DNA of 64,000 nucleotides, from assembly GCF_000146065.2 (NCBI RefSeq), contig NC_020449.1, positions 558,001-622,000 on the forward strand, written 5' to 3'. The notes under the pieces are model-generated. The model did not search any database, had not been told where the DNA came from, and saw only the letters and a list, made by a program, of their open reading frames with translations. Source of the stretch: Candidatus Cloacimonas acidaminovorans str. Evry (GTDB taxonomy: Bacteria; Cloacimonadota; Cloacimonadia; Cloacimonadales; Cloacimonadaceae). Made by a program: the position numbers and the translations under genes. Each line of letters begins with the position of its first letter. Positions within the stretch are counted from its first letter, which is position 1. Below are positions 36,805-45,484 of this stretch, one piece after another.

Positions 36805-38704
36805 AGCTCAGCTCCAGATATTGAGTTTCCAGTTCGGCAATGTGTTTTTTGCTATTTTCTATTTCGTTAAGCAGCAGGTCTATTTGTTGTCGTAATTCTT
36901 TTGCCCGCATAGCATTACTGTATGTAGAAGGAAGTGCCAGCTGGGAATTTATTTTTTCAATTTGGCTATGATTTTTTGTAATTGATGTCTGCTCATTTTC
37001 AATTTGCTTATGAATTTGTTCCAGATAATAGGGATTGATTTTCTTCTTTCTTTCCCGTAGATTTACTTTTGCTTTTGGCGGTTCGGGAATTGTAAATGCC
37101 AGCTCCAATGCCTCTTTTAGGTTTGTTTCCGTTTCGCTGATAGTTGGGTAAAGTATATTATTTTCCAACGCTTTATGGAACACCCAATATTTTGTCGCCA
37201 GCTGACGAATAAAATAGCGATCATGACTTACAAAAATAATGGTTCCCTGATAGTTCTGCAAAGCAGAAAGCAAACTGTCACTCATTTCCATATCCAAATG
37301 ATTTGTCGGTTCATCCATAATCAGCAGATTAGGGTTTTGATGAATTAAAACACAGAGCATTAAACGCGATTTTTCACCTCCGCTAAGGATTTCAACTTTC
37401 TTTTCCACATCCAAACCCTGGAAACCAAAACGAGCCAAATAACTTAACACATAACCCCTTGTCTCGCTTGGTACTATCTGCCATAATGTTTCCATCACGG
37501 TTAAATCTTCATCCAGAAAAACCTGATGCTGATCGTAATAGCCGACTTCTAAGGAAGCTCCAATTTTAAGCGAACCGGAAAATATCTCCCGTTCTTCCAG
37601 CAAGATTTTTAGTAAAGTTGTTTTGCCACAGCCATTGGGACCAATAATACAAACCCTATCACGATAGTGGACTTGCAGATTTACATTTTTGGCTAAAAGA
37701 GGTCCTTCTGGGATACCAAATTCCACATCTTTCAAGGTATAAACATCATTTCCGCTTCTTCCTGCCGTTTGAATATTGAGCTTAATTTTCTTTGCCTGCT
37801 GTGGTTTTTGAATTATTTCTATGCGGGAAAGCATTTTTAAACGGGATTTTGCCTGATTGGTTTTCTGACCCGCAATATTTTTACTGATAAAATCCTCGGT
37901 TTCGGCAATGAATTTCTGCTGTTTTTCAAACTGCCTTTCCTGCGTTTTCTGCTCTATTGCTTTGGCTTGCGCAAAAGAAGAATAATTCCCTTTAGTTATG
38001 CTTAATTGCGTATTTTCCAGCTGAAAAATAGTGGAAACCGTATTATCCAGAAAAATGCGATCATGCGAAACGAGCAAAAAAGGAGCTTTGCTGTTGTTTA
38101 AATATTTTTCCAGCCAGGAAATCATAGCTATATCCAAATGATTTGTGGGTTCGTCCAAAATCAATAAATCATAAGGCATAAGCAGGATAGAAGCAAGGCA
38201 CAAGCGTGTTTGTTCTCCTCCGCTAAAAGAATATAAGGGTTTTTCATAGTCATCTTCACTAAAACCAAGCGAAGTAATTACATATTTAATTGAATTGGCA
38301 AATTCATCACCTCCGTTTGCCTGAAACTTATCCAAGACAATTTTCAGCTCGTTTTCCGCGCGCTCAGTATGTTTTTTTTGCAGTAATGAAGAGAGTTCAT
38401 CTATTTGCTGTTGTAAACTTAGTAGATCAGGACGGGAATTTTGGATATAGTCACCCATCAGGATGTCCTTTTCCAAAACGGGATTTTGAGGCAGATAGGC
38501 AATCCGGCATTTTTTAGCTCGCAAAACCTTGCCTTCGCTTGGAGGAATTATGCCTAACATCAATTTGATAAGTGTTGTTTTTCCACTGCCATTGGAACCG
38601 ATAAGTCCTATTCTGCTGTTATATTCTAAAGTGCAATTAATTCCCCTTAGAACATAATTACCGGCAAATTCTACACCGGCATCAATAACCTGGATTAAGC
38701 TCAA
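36794..38704 (-). CDS. ABC-F family ATPase (ribosome-associated)
   Basis: A 636-residue soluble protein with two ABC ATPase domains and no membrane segments, as in ABC-F factors that act at the ribosomal E site. Domain 1 has Walker A GSNGSGKTT near residues 36-44, signature FSGGEQTRLCLA and Walker B LLILDEPTNHLD. The linker carries the basic region GQKTNQAKSRLKML. Domain 2 has GPNGCGKTTLLK, LSGGEKSRLML and LLIMDEPTNHLDM. A C-terminal coiled coil (about 560-636) follows. The layout is closest to Uup/YdiF-like members; antibiotic resistance is not implied. It heads the operon with the HgdB-like gene. Confidence 0.9.
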   Translation of the reverse strand: MSLIQVIDAGVEFAGNYVLRGINCTLEYNSRIGLIGSNGSGKTTLIKLMLGIIPPSEGKVLRAKKCRIAYLPQNPVLEKDILMGDYIQNSRPDLLSLQQQIDELSSLLQKKHTERAENELKIVLDKFQANGGDEFANSIKYVITSLGFSEDDYEKPLYSFSGGEQTRLCLASILLMPYDLLILDEPTNHLDIAMISWLEKYLNNSKAPFLLVSHDRIFLDNTVSTIFQLENTQLSITKGNYSSFAQAKAIEQKTQERQFEKQQKFIAETEDFISKNIAGQKTNQAKSRLKMLSRIEIIQKPQQAKKIKLNIQTAGRSGNDVYTLKDVEFGIPEGPLLAKNVNLQVHYRDRVCIIGPNGCGKTTLLKILLEEREIFSGSLKIGASLEVGYYDQHQVFLDEDLTVMETLWQIVPSETRGYVLSYLARFGFQGLDVEKKVEILSGGEKSRLMLCVLIHQNPNLLIMDEPTNHLDMEMSDSLLSALQNYQGTIIFVSHDRYFIRQLATKYWVFHKALENNILYPTISETETNLKEALELAFTIPEPPKAKVNLRERKKKINPYYLEQIHKQIENEQTSITKNHSQIEKINSQLALPSTYSNAMRAKELRQQIDLLLNEIENSKKHIAELETQYLELSYDS

Positions 38705-38854
38705 ATCTTTCTATCCCTTTCATAATATTTCTTTCTTACTGGAAGACAGCATTCCAGCTTGCTTAAAGCTATTTTAGGAATGCACTTCTGTTGTCAACCT
38801 CATTTTTTGCTTGTCAAAATCCCGTCCCTATTTTTTAAGGTAATTTAACCGGTT

Positions 38855-38932
38855 CGGGATGTAGCGCAGTCCGGCTAGCGTACTTGAATGGGGTTCAAGT
38901 GGTCGCAGGTTCAAATCCTGTCATCCCGACCA
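38855..38932 (+). tRNA. tRNA-Pro (anticodon GGG)
   Basis: A complete cloverleaf: acceptor CGGGATG/CATCCCG, D-stem GCGC/GCGT, anticodon stem CTTGA/TCAAG with loop ATGGGGT, so anticodon GGG is at 38890-38892. The T-arm is GCAGG-TTCAAAT-CCTGT. Discriminator A and an encoded CCA end at 38932. GTTTTTTT follows as a likely terminator. It reads codons CCC and CCU. Confidence 0.93.
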
Positions 38933-39312
38933 GTTTTTTTGCCTCTCACAGATTACACAGAAAAAGGTTTCACGCAGATTTCGCAGATGACGCAGATTTG
39001 AATAGGTAGGTGATGAACAGGATTAAAAGGATTTACAGGGATATTTTCTTTTATTTACCATTAAGTAATATCATTTTTTGAATGATAAGCCGTTTTTCAT
39101 TACTGCGAAAGTAGGAATCCACATAAGCTACAAAAATATTTATGCATTTTCAATCTGCACGATATGTGAAATCCTGCTGATTCAGTTGAACCAGTCATCT
39201 GAGTTCTATTTTTTTTAGTCGTCACGAGTCCTCATCGTTAAATTAATTTGTGACAATGTGTAAAGTTATATAAGCAATGAGGACTCCGGTCTAAATTCAT
39301 TCTTCATTTTAA
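38933..39312. repeat. Intergenic repeats: CGCAGATT type and a 200-bp dispersed repeat
   Basis: 38942-39000 has the CGCAGATT family (CACGCAGATTTCGCAGATGA). About 39090-39300 matches 51825-52020 over roughly 200 bases, with shared blocks ATCCTGCTGAT, CAGTCATCTGAGTTCT, GTCACGAGTCCTCATCG and TTTGTGACAATGT. Both copies run directly into a forward CGAGGGG unit. No gene is visible. Confidence 0.75.
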
Positions 39313-39661
39313 CGAGGGGCTTACGCCACCATCGCTATAATTGTGTCGCCCTGACGGGCTTTTGGAAAAGGGGAAGATAAAAGGAAAAAGGAACTCGGAG
39401 CTTACATTTTAACGAGGGGCTTACGCCACCATCGCTATAATTGTGTCGCCCTGACGGGCTTTTGGAAAAGGGGAAGATAAAAGGAAAAAGGAACTCAGGG
39501 CTTACATTTTTCGAGGGGCTTACGCCACCTTCTACATCTTTGTGTCGCCCTGACGGGCTTTTGGAAAAGGGGAAGATAAAAGAAAAAAGGAACTCAGGGC
39601 TTACATTTTTCGAGGGGCTTACGCCACCTTCTACATCGTTGTGTCGCCCTGACGGGCTTTA
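39313..39661 (+). repeat. 99-100-bp hairpin unit, four tandem copies
   Basis: Units start CGAGGGGCTTACGCCACC at 39313, 39413, 39512 and 39611. Each ends its conserved 50-base part with GCCCTGACGGGCTTT(T). The variable inner segment is either ATCGCTATAATTG or TTCTACATC(T/G)TTG. Spacers are purine-rich (GGAAAAGGGGAAGATAAAAG) and also nearly identical. An open frame through it is an artefact. Confidence 0.93.
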
Positions 39662-39667
39662 ATGTAT

Positions 39668-39783
39668 CTTAACCATCTAAACTTTCTAAACCTTCTCAAC
39701 CTTCTCAACCCTCTAAACCTTCTAAACCTTCTAAACTTCCTAAACTTCCTAAACCTTCTAAACCTTATCAACCTTCTCAACCA
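39668..39783 (+). repeat. 9-bp tandem array
   Basis: About 12 degenerate 9-mers (TTCTAAACC, CTCTAAACC, TTCTCAACC) immediately after the hairpin-unit array, in the same orientation and order as at 35609-35783. Confidence 0.9.
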
Positions 39784-40015
39784 TTTTCAATGCTCAATTC
39801 TTCATTATTATCTTTCTCTTTGTTTTTCCATCTCACCATTCTCTTTTCCTCTTTGTTTCATACTTCGCAGAAAAAGTGATTGACAGGACTTGGCAGGGCA
39901 AAAAAACTGCTCCTGAAAATGAAGCTGCTTGCTTCTACCTTATGGCTTGATTATTGTGCTGATAAGGTTTAAACCCATATAAAAAAGAAATACAAAAGTA
40001 TTTACTGTGAAGCAG

Positions 40016-40052
40016 GCGGTTTTCTGAAAAAAAGATAACCGCTTGTTTTGTT
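40016..40052 (+). terminator. Hairpin plus T-rich tract in the infC leader, possible attenuator
   Basis: GCGGTT (40016-40021) pairs with AACCGC (40037-40042), followed by TTGTTTTGTTT. It lies about 25 bases before the infC start, so transcription could be attenuated before the IF3-L35-L20 operon. Known leaders of this operon are controlled by L20 or by attenuation; which one applies here is not readable. Confidence 0.4.
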
Positions 40053-40076
40053 TCCGGTAAGAAGGAGGTTCTTATA

Positions 40077-40703
40077 ATCCGGATTAAGAAAGGAAAGGCA
40101 CGCACGCATGAAGTTGTGCCTAAAGAAAGAATCAATAATCAGATAACGGCAGAAAAGGTTCGTCTTATAGGTCCAGACGGAAAACAGATAGGAGTTATAT
40201 CTTTGAAAGAGGCATTGCGTAAAGCAGAGAATATGGATTTGGATTTAGTGGAAATCTCTCCTAATGCTGTTCCGCCAGTATGTCGGATTCTGGATTTCAG
40301 CAAGTATTATTTTGAGAAGGAAAAGAAGGCAAAAGAAGCCAGAAAAAGACAGCATGAAGTAGAAGTGAAGGAAATCAAGTTCGGTCCCAATACGGAAGAA
40401 CACGATTATAACTTCAAGAAAAACAATGCTATTAAGTTCTTGAAACAGCATAATAAGGTTAAATTTACAGTTCGTTTCCGGGGCAGACAAATGGCTCATA
40501 AGGAACTTGGCTATAAGGTTTTGGATAAACTGAAAGAAGACCTTGCTCACCTGGTAGATATTGATGGTGAGCCGGTTGCTGACAGAAATATGATTTCAAT
40601 GGTTGTATCACCCAAAAAGGATATTGACCGTATCTTAGCCAGTGAAACCAAAAAGGAAGAAACACCTATTCCGGCTGTAGAAAAGTCGGAACCGAATACT
40701 TAA
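40077..40703 (+). CDS. infC: Translation initiation factor IF-3, probable non-AUG start
   Basis: Binds the 30S subunit and checks start-codon pairing. The conserved core begins PKERINNQITAEKVRLIGPD and includes NAVPPVCRILDFSKYYFEKEKK and VKFTVRFRGRQMAHKELG. No ATG lies in frame upstream of the core. A GTG at 40116 has no ribosome-binding site, whereas AAGGAGG at 40062-40068 stands 5 bases before ATA (40074) and 8 before ATC (40077). The frame from there adds about 13 basic residues (IRIKKGKARTHEV) like other IF3 N-termini. Starting on a rare codon is the known IF3 autoregulation device, so I place the start at 40077; 40074 is the alternative. The C-terminus has a short Lys/Glu-rich tail. rpmI and rplT follow. 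Confidence 0.85.
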   Translation: MRIKKGKARTHEVVPKERINNQITAEKVRLIGPDGKQIGVISLKEALRKAENMDLDLVEISPNAVPPVCRILDFSKYYFEKEKKAKEARKRQHEVEVKEIKFGPNTEEHDYNFKKNNAIKFLKQHNKVKFTVRFRGRQMAHKELGYKVLDKLKEDLAHLVDIDGEPVADRNMISMVVSPKKDIDRILASETKKEETPIPAVEKSEPNT

Positions 40704-40795
40704 AGACATATTGAAAAGAGAAACATTCCGGAAGTTCCCTTTCCGTAATGGAACTTTTAATAAAGGGAAAAGAGTCACAATATAAGGAGATAAAA

Positions 40796-40990
40796 ATGCC
40801 TAAGCTCAAAACCAACCGTTCGGCAGCTAAAAGATTTAAAATTACCGGAACGGGAAAAATTGTGCGTCACCATGCCAAAAGTGCGCACATTAAAACAAAA
40901 AAAGCGCCTAAACTGAAACGCTATCTGCGAGGAAGTGAAATCGTCAAAAAGCCCGACGAAAAAAGAATCTACAGGATGCTGGGTTTATAA
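40796..40990 (+). CDS. rpmI: Ribosomal protein L35
   Basis: A 64-residue basic protein of the 50S subunit. [20 protein letters not shown] is the family N-terminus, and it ends [11 protein letters not shown] at 40796 is chosen for the AAGGAGAT site six bases upstream and because family members begin MPK(L/M)KT. Standard position between infC and rplT. Confidence 0.96.
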   Translation: MPKLKTNRSAAKRFKITGTGKIVRHHAKSAHIKTKKAPKLKRYLRGSEIVKKPDEKRIYRMLGL

Positions 40991-41005
40991 TTAAGGGAGG
41001 ATGAA

Positions 41006-41353
41006 ATGCCAAGAACAACTAATAATGTTTCCGCTCACCGCAGAAGAAAAAAATATATGCTACAAGCTCGTGGCTATTATGGAAGTAGGAGCAAAACATA
41101 TCGTGCTGCCAGACAAACAGTTGAACGCGCTATGGCTTTTTCTTTTGCACATCGTAAACAGAAAAAACGCCAGTTTCGGAGTTTGTGGATAACCAGAATT
41201 AATGCTGCCTGCAGGATGAATGATATCAACTACAGCCAATTTATTAACGGTCTGCATAAGGCAAATATTCAAATCAACCGTAAAACATTGGCACATCTTG
41301 CCTGGCATGATTCTCCGGCGTTTGCTAAACTGGTAGAAATCGCTAAAGGTTAA
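41006..41353 (+). CDS. rplT: Ribosomal protein L20
   Basis: A 115-residue 50S assembly protein and, in several bacteria, repressor of its own operon. The N-terminus PRTTNNVSAHRRRKKYMLQA and YGSRSKTYRAARQTVERAM are typical. The C-terminal globular part ends AWHDSPAFAKLVEIAK. GGGAGG precedes the ATG; the gap to rpmI is 15 bases. Confidence 0.97.
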   Translation: MPRTTNNVSAHRRRKKYMLQARGYYGSRSKTYRAARQTVERAMAFSFAHRKQKKRQFRSLWITRINAACRMNDINYSQFINGLHKANIQINRKTLAHLAWHDSPAFAKLVEIAKG

Positions 41354-41365
41354 AAAAAGGTAATA

Positions 41366-41580
41366 GCACGCAGATTACGCAGGTAAAAAAGAGCAATGGG
41401 ATTTTAAGAATGAAATAGATTTAAAGGAGAAAAAGATGTTTAACTATATTACTATAGATGCGTTAAGAAAAATTCCGAACATTTTTGAGAATGATAAAAA
41501 TAACATCCTTTTCCATCCTTATAATCTCATAAATCCCTTACCTAATAATTAAATCTGCGTAATCAGCGAAATCTGCGTGC
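41366..41580. repeat. Inverted CGCAGATT repeats enclosing a small ORF
   Basis: GCACGCAGATTACGCAG at 41366-41382 faces an inverted counterpart at 41554-41580 (TCTGCGTAATCAGCGAAATC, then TGCGTGC). The segment between them contains the 38-codon ORF. The arrangement looks like a 215-base cassette inserted between rplT and pheS, or a leader able to fold with long-range pairing. Confidence 0.6.
41436..41552 (+). CDS. Small ORF of 38 codons between rplT and pheS
   Basis: Encodes MFNYITIDALRKIPNIFEND, then 18 more residues rich in Asn and ending in a Pro-Leu-Pro-Asn-Asn tail. AAAGGAG stands 5-6 bases before the ATG, better than many real genes here. It contains three Phe codons, scattered rather than clustered. 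It could be a leader peptide for pheST attenuation, a small protein of the repeat cassette, or spurious. I do not recognise the sequence. Confidence 0.4.
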   Translation: MFNYITIDALRKIPNIFENDKNNILFHPYNLINPLPNN

Positions 41581-41598
41581 AGATTAAATGAGGGAAAG

Positions 41599-42633
41599 GT
41601 GGAAGAGGAATTACGAAAACTCGTTGAATATGCAGAGAAAGATATTTTTGCTTGCTCCAGTCCCAATGACCTATTGAATGTAAAAGCCAAATATTTGGGC
41701 AAAAAAAGTTTGTTGAGCTCTCTTTATGCTCAAATGAGAAATATACCTGTTGAAGAACGTCCTGCTTTCGGCAATTTGATAAATGAAGCCAAAAAACGCA
41801 TAGAAGACCTTTTAGAACAACAGAATAAAGTCATCAAAGAAAATGCCTGGAAGAAAAACGAAGCCAAAGCAGGCACCGATCTTACAATGCCTGGGATTTT
41901 CAGTTCCCGGGGTGGCTTGCATCCTTTAACAATTATCCGTCGTGAAATTGATGAGGTCTTTTTGGGCTTAGGTTTTGAAATTGCTGAGGGACCTGATATT
42001 GATGATGATTTCCATAATTTTGATGCTTTAAACACTCCTTTAGATCATCCTTCGCGAAATCTTGCCGATACTTTTTATCTGGAAGGAGGGGGACTTTTAA
42101 GAACTCATACTTCCACTGTTCAGGTAAGGGTGATGGAAAAATACCCACCTCCGATAAAGATAATTTCCCCTGGTCGTTGTTATAGAAATGATAAGCCCGA
42201 TCCTTCTCATTCGCCTGTTTTTCATCAGGTTGAGGCATTAGTTGTAGATAAAGGTATTTCTCTGGCAGATATGAAAGATATGCTGTCTCAATTTGCTTCC
42301 ATTATGTTTGGCAAAGATGTTTCCAGCAGAATCAGACCGCATTTTTTCCCCTTTACGGAACCCAGTGCGGAAATGGATATTTCCTGTGTTGTTTGTGGTG
42401 GAACAGGTTGCAGGGTTTGCAAATATTCCGGATGGTTGGAAATGGGTGGAGCAGGAATGGTTGATCCTAATGTTTTTGATATATTGGGGATTGATTCCGA
42501 ATTTTATACCGGTTATGCTTTTGGCTTGGGAATTGAAAGGATAGCGATGTTGAAATACAATATTCCGGATATGCGTATTTTATATGAAAATGATTTAAGA
42601 ATGTTAAGGCAGTTCAAAGGAGAATTTAGATGA
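41599..42633 (+). CDS. pheS: Phenylalanyl-tRNA synthetase alpha subunit
   Basis: Catalytic subunit of the alpha2-beta2 enzyme charging tRNA-Phe. The 344-residue protein has the N-terminal coiled coil that binds tRNA. Motif 2 region includes LLRTHTSTVQVRVM and SPGRCYRNDKPDPSHSPVFHQ. The Phe-binding/motif 3 region includes GGAGMVDPNVF and GYAFGLGIERIAMLKY. Length is normal. It starts with GTG at 41599 behind AGGGAAAG. It ends overlapping pheT by four bases (ATGA), so both subunits are made in balance. Confidence 0.97.
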   Translation: MEEELRKLVEYAEKDIFACSSPNDLLNVKAKYLGKKSLLSSLYAQMRNIPVEERPAFGNLINEAKKRIEDLLEQQNKVIKENAWKKNEAKAGTDLTMPGIFSSRGGLHPLTIIRREIDEVFLGLGFEIAEGPDIDDDFHNFDALNTPLDHPSRNLADTFYLEGGGLLRTHTSTVQVRVMEKYPPPIKIISPGRCYRNDKPDPSHSPVFHQVEALVVDKGISLADMKDMLSQFASIMFGKDVSSRIRPHFFPFTEPSAEMDISCVVCGGTGCRVCKYSGWLEMGGAGMVDPNVFDILGIDSEFYTGYAFGLGIERIAMLKYNIPDMRILYENDLRMLRQFKGEFR

Positions 42634-45155
42634 AGATAGCTTTGAGCTGGCTGGCAAAATATATTGAAATTAAAGAAAATACGAAGGAACTGGAAGAAAT
42701 ATTAACTTTTTCGGGTATAGAAGTAGAAGCAGTGGAAAATATTCCTGCTTTACCGGAAACCGTTTTCAGTGCTAAAATCATTTCTGCGGAACCGGTTCCT
42801 GAAACAGACCATTTGAAACGCTGTTTAGTAGATATTGGTAACTTTCCTTGCCCCGAAAAAACGGAAGATGGCTATCTGCAAGTGATTTGCGGAGCTCCCA
42901 ATTGCCGAACGGGTATGATGGCTGTAATTGCGCTTCCGGGTTCGGTTTTGCCTGAAATGACTATTGCCAAAGCCCACATTAAAGGTATTGATTCCTGTGG
43001 AATGCTCTGTTCCGAAAAAGAATTGGGGATTTCAGATAATCATAGCGGTATAATTGAACTTAGTACAGAAACTCCCATAGGAATAACTGCTAATGAACTT
43101 TATGAACTTCCCGATACAATTTTTGAACTGGAAATTACACCCAACCGTCCTGATCTTCTTGGTTATATCGGTATTGCGCGTGATCTTTCCGCTAAATTGA
43201 ATCGTTCTTTAAAAATGCCGGAAATTAAAATTCCCGAGGCAAAATGCAAAGCGGAAACAATGCCTTTGGAATTGGTTAATAAAGTTCCTGAACTTTGTCC
43301 ACGCTATATTGCCCGCTTATTTAACAAGGTGGAATTGAAAGAATCACCGCTTTGGCTGAAGAGCGCATTGATAAAATCTGGACTTCGTCCTATAAACAAC
43401 CTTGTGGATATTACCAATTATGTAATGCTGGAATATGGACATCCTTTGCATTGTTTTGATTATGATAAGCTTGCTGCGCTTCCTGAAAAACCAGGAATAC
43501 CGGCAATTGTTATTCGTAGAGCATACCAAAATGAACCCATAATTACTTTAGACGGCAAAAGCTATCTATTGGAAGGCGAGGAAATGGTTATTGCTGATGG
43601 CATTAAGCCCTCTGCCATAGCAGGAGTTATGGGTGGAAATATTTCTGCCATCAGTGAAACTACAAAACGCATAGTTTTGGAAAGTGCCGCTTTCAATCCG
43701 AGTTCCATTCGTAGAACTTCTTATAAGCATAAAATCAGCACTGATTCCTCCTATCGTTTTGAACGGCATTTAAGTGAATATTCTGCTGAAGATGCTTCAA
43801 TAAGGGCTACTCAGCTGATTTGTGAACTGGCAAATGCAGAACTTTGCGAAGTTACTTATGATAGTTTTCCTTTTCCTCCCAAGCCGTTGATTTTAGGTAT
43901 CCGTTCTGATCGCTATACACAAGTAATCGGTTATGAACTGGAAGATGAAAAAATTAGGGATTATTTGGAACGCCTGGGGCTTAAATTTTTACAATACGGA
44001 ACCTGGAAACCAGGGAAAATAAATGATATTGCGGAAATTGAGAGCTATTCTTCAGAGAACAAACAAAAAAGTATTAAAGCTCAATATTATGAAATTCCTC
44101 ATTGCAGGGTTGATTTGGAACGCGAAATAGACATAATTGAGGAAATAGCCCGTTTAGACGGTTATGACAAAATACCTGTAAAAACCCTTCCACAAAGGAT
44201 TATGGACCGTCATTCCTATCGGATAAAGAAAAATGCTGTGGATTATTTAGTCAGTCGCGGCTTTTACGAGACACTTAATTATAGTTTTTCCGAACCGGAT
44301 TTGCTCTATAAATTGGGCTATGAAGATGGCGATAGGGAACTGGAAATGATAACTTTGAAAAATCCGCAAAGTAGTAATCAAAGCGCTATGCGGACTTCTT
44401 TGATACCGCAGTTATTACAAAATTTGGCTTATAATCTGAACCGTGGCGAAAAAAACATCAAACTTTTTGAGCTGGGAAAGACATATCACAGGCAGGAAGC
44501 CCTCTCTTACGAGCCCTACTTTTTAGCTGGAATTGTAACCGGACTGAATAAAGAAGAACATTGGCAGGATAAAGCAAGTCCGATTACTTTATTTTGGGTG
44601 AAAGGAATCGTAGAAGAACTGCTCTCCCTGTGGCATCTGGAAAATTGGTCTGTTCAGGAAACTAAAGTGCCTTTTCTTTCCCGCACTGAAAGTGCCTCTT
44701 ATTATCTGGAAAATAAGGAACTGGCTTATTACGGAAAATTAAATTCTATAGTGGCAGAAAAATTTGATATTGATACCATTGAATTAAAACAAGATATTTG
44801 GATAGTTCAATTCGCTATGGAAAACATTATCAATGCTACTCGCACCCTTAAAACACACTTTCAAGAAATTCCCCGTTTTCCCTTCGTAACAAGAGATATT
44901 TCTTTTCTTATTGCGGAAGAAATTCCCTACAGCGAAATAATAAAAACAATTGCGGAAATTGAGAGAAATATAATCAGCGAAGTAACTGCCTTTGATGAAT
45001 ACCGGGGGAAACAAATTCCTGAAGGTAAGAGGAGCTTGACTTTACGCCTGAAATTTAGAGACAAAGAAAAAACATTGACAGATGAACGAGTAGATTATCT
45101 TATTGATTTGATAATAAAAAAGCTAAGGGAGACCTGGCAGATAAAAATGAGGTAA
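42630..45155 (+). CDS. pheT: Phenylalanyl-tRNA synthetase beta subunit
   Basis: The 841-residue partner of PheS, needed for tRNA binding and editing. Domains in order: N-terminal start MKIALSWLAKYIEI; an EMAP/tRNA-binding domain at about 45-160; and the B3/B4 editing domain at about 215-385 (RPINNLVDITNYVMLEYGHPLH). Then come the B5 domain near 400-525, a class II core-like domain (SRGFYETLNYSFSEP) and a C-terminal FDX-ACB anticodon-binding domain (about 750-841; PRFPFVTRDISFLIAEE). Length is slightly above average; nothing is missing. Three bases separate it from the next gene. Confidence 0.97.
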   Translation: MKIALSWLAKYIEIKENTKELEEILTFSGIEVEAVENIPALPETVFSAKIISAEPVPETDHLKRCLVDIGNFPCPEKTEDGYLQVICGAPNCRTGMMAVIALPGSVLPEMTIAKAHIKGIDSCGMLCSEKELGISDNHSGIIELSTETPIGITANELYELPDTIFELEITPNRPDLLGYIGIARDLSAKLNRSLKMPEIKIPEAKCKAETMPLELVNKVPELCPRYIARLFNKVELKESPLWLKSALIKSGLRPINNLVDITNYVMLEYGHPLHCFDYDKLAALPEKPGIPAIVIRRAYQNEPIITLDGKSYLLEGEEMVIADGIKPSAIAGVMGGNISAISETTKRIVLESAAFNPSSIRRTSYKHKISTDSSYRFERHLSEYSAEDASIRATQLICELANAELCEVTYDSFPFPPKPLILGIRSDRYTQVIGYELEDEKIRDYLERLGLKFLQYGTWKPGKINDIAEIESYSSENKQKSIKAQYYEIPHCRVDLEREIDIIEEIARLDGYDKIPVKTLPQRIMDRHSYRIKKNAVDYLVSRGFYETLNYSFSEPDLLYKLGYEDGDRELEMITLKNPQSSNQSAMRTSLIPQLLQNLAYNLNRGEKNIKLFELGKTYHRQEALSYEPYFLAGIVTGLNKEEHWQDKASPITLFWVKGIVEELLSLWHLENWSVQETKVPFLSRTESASYYLENKELAYYGKLNSIVAEKFDIDTIELKQDIWIVQFAMENIINATRTLKTHFQEIPRFPFVTRDISFLIAEEIPYSEIIKTIAEIERNIISEVTAFDEYRGKQIPEGKRSLTLRLKFRDKEKTLTDERVDYLIDLIIKKLRETWQIKMR

Positions 45156-45158
45156 CTT

Positions 45159-45482
45159 ATGGAAAGTAATGTAATTAACCTACAGGACAAGATACAAAAA
45201 CTAATAGACCAGTATACTCTGGCAACTAAAAAAGTTGAGGAACTGGAAGAGAAAAATCGGCAACTTGCAGAAGAAAATTCTCAATTGATTGCCCAAATTC
45301 AAACCAGCGGAAAAGCAACCGGCGAACAGGAGAAAAAATATAAGACACTACAGGAAGAATATAATACCCTGGAAAACAGGTATAAAGAACTGCAGAAAAT
45401 CCTTGCCGGTTTAGAAAGTGTTGCTGAAGGTGCTATTAAAAAGATTGACGGATTATTCGCCTCCAGCGAAAAAGAGATTTGA
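45159..45482 (+). CDS. Coiled-coil protein, possibly ZapB-like
   Basis: A 107-residue protein that is almost wholly heptad-patterned helix (VEELEEKNRQLAEENSQLIA). It lies between pheT and zapA. In size and coiled-coil character it resembles ZapB, the FtsZ-ring partner of ZapA, and bicistronic placement before zapA supports a division role; sequence alone is not diagnostic for such proteins. The stop lies at the start of zapA. Confidence 0.6.
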   Translation: MESNVINLQDKIQKLIDQYTLATKKVEELEEKNRQLAEENSQLIAQIQTSGKATGEQEKKYKTLQEEYNTLENRYKELQKILAGLESVAEGAIKKIDGLFASSEKEI

Positions 45483-45484
45483 TA

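Noticed and set aside
39313-39661. CRISPR array
   Set aside because: The period is about 100 bases with 50-base conserved parts, and the 'spacers' are also nearly identical. No cas genes are present.
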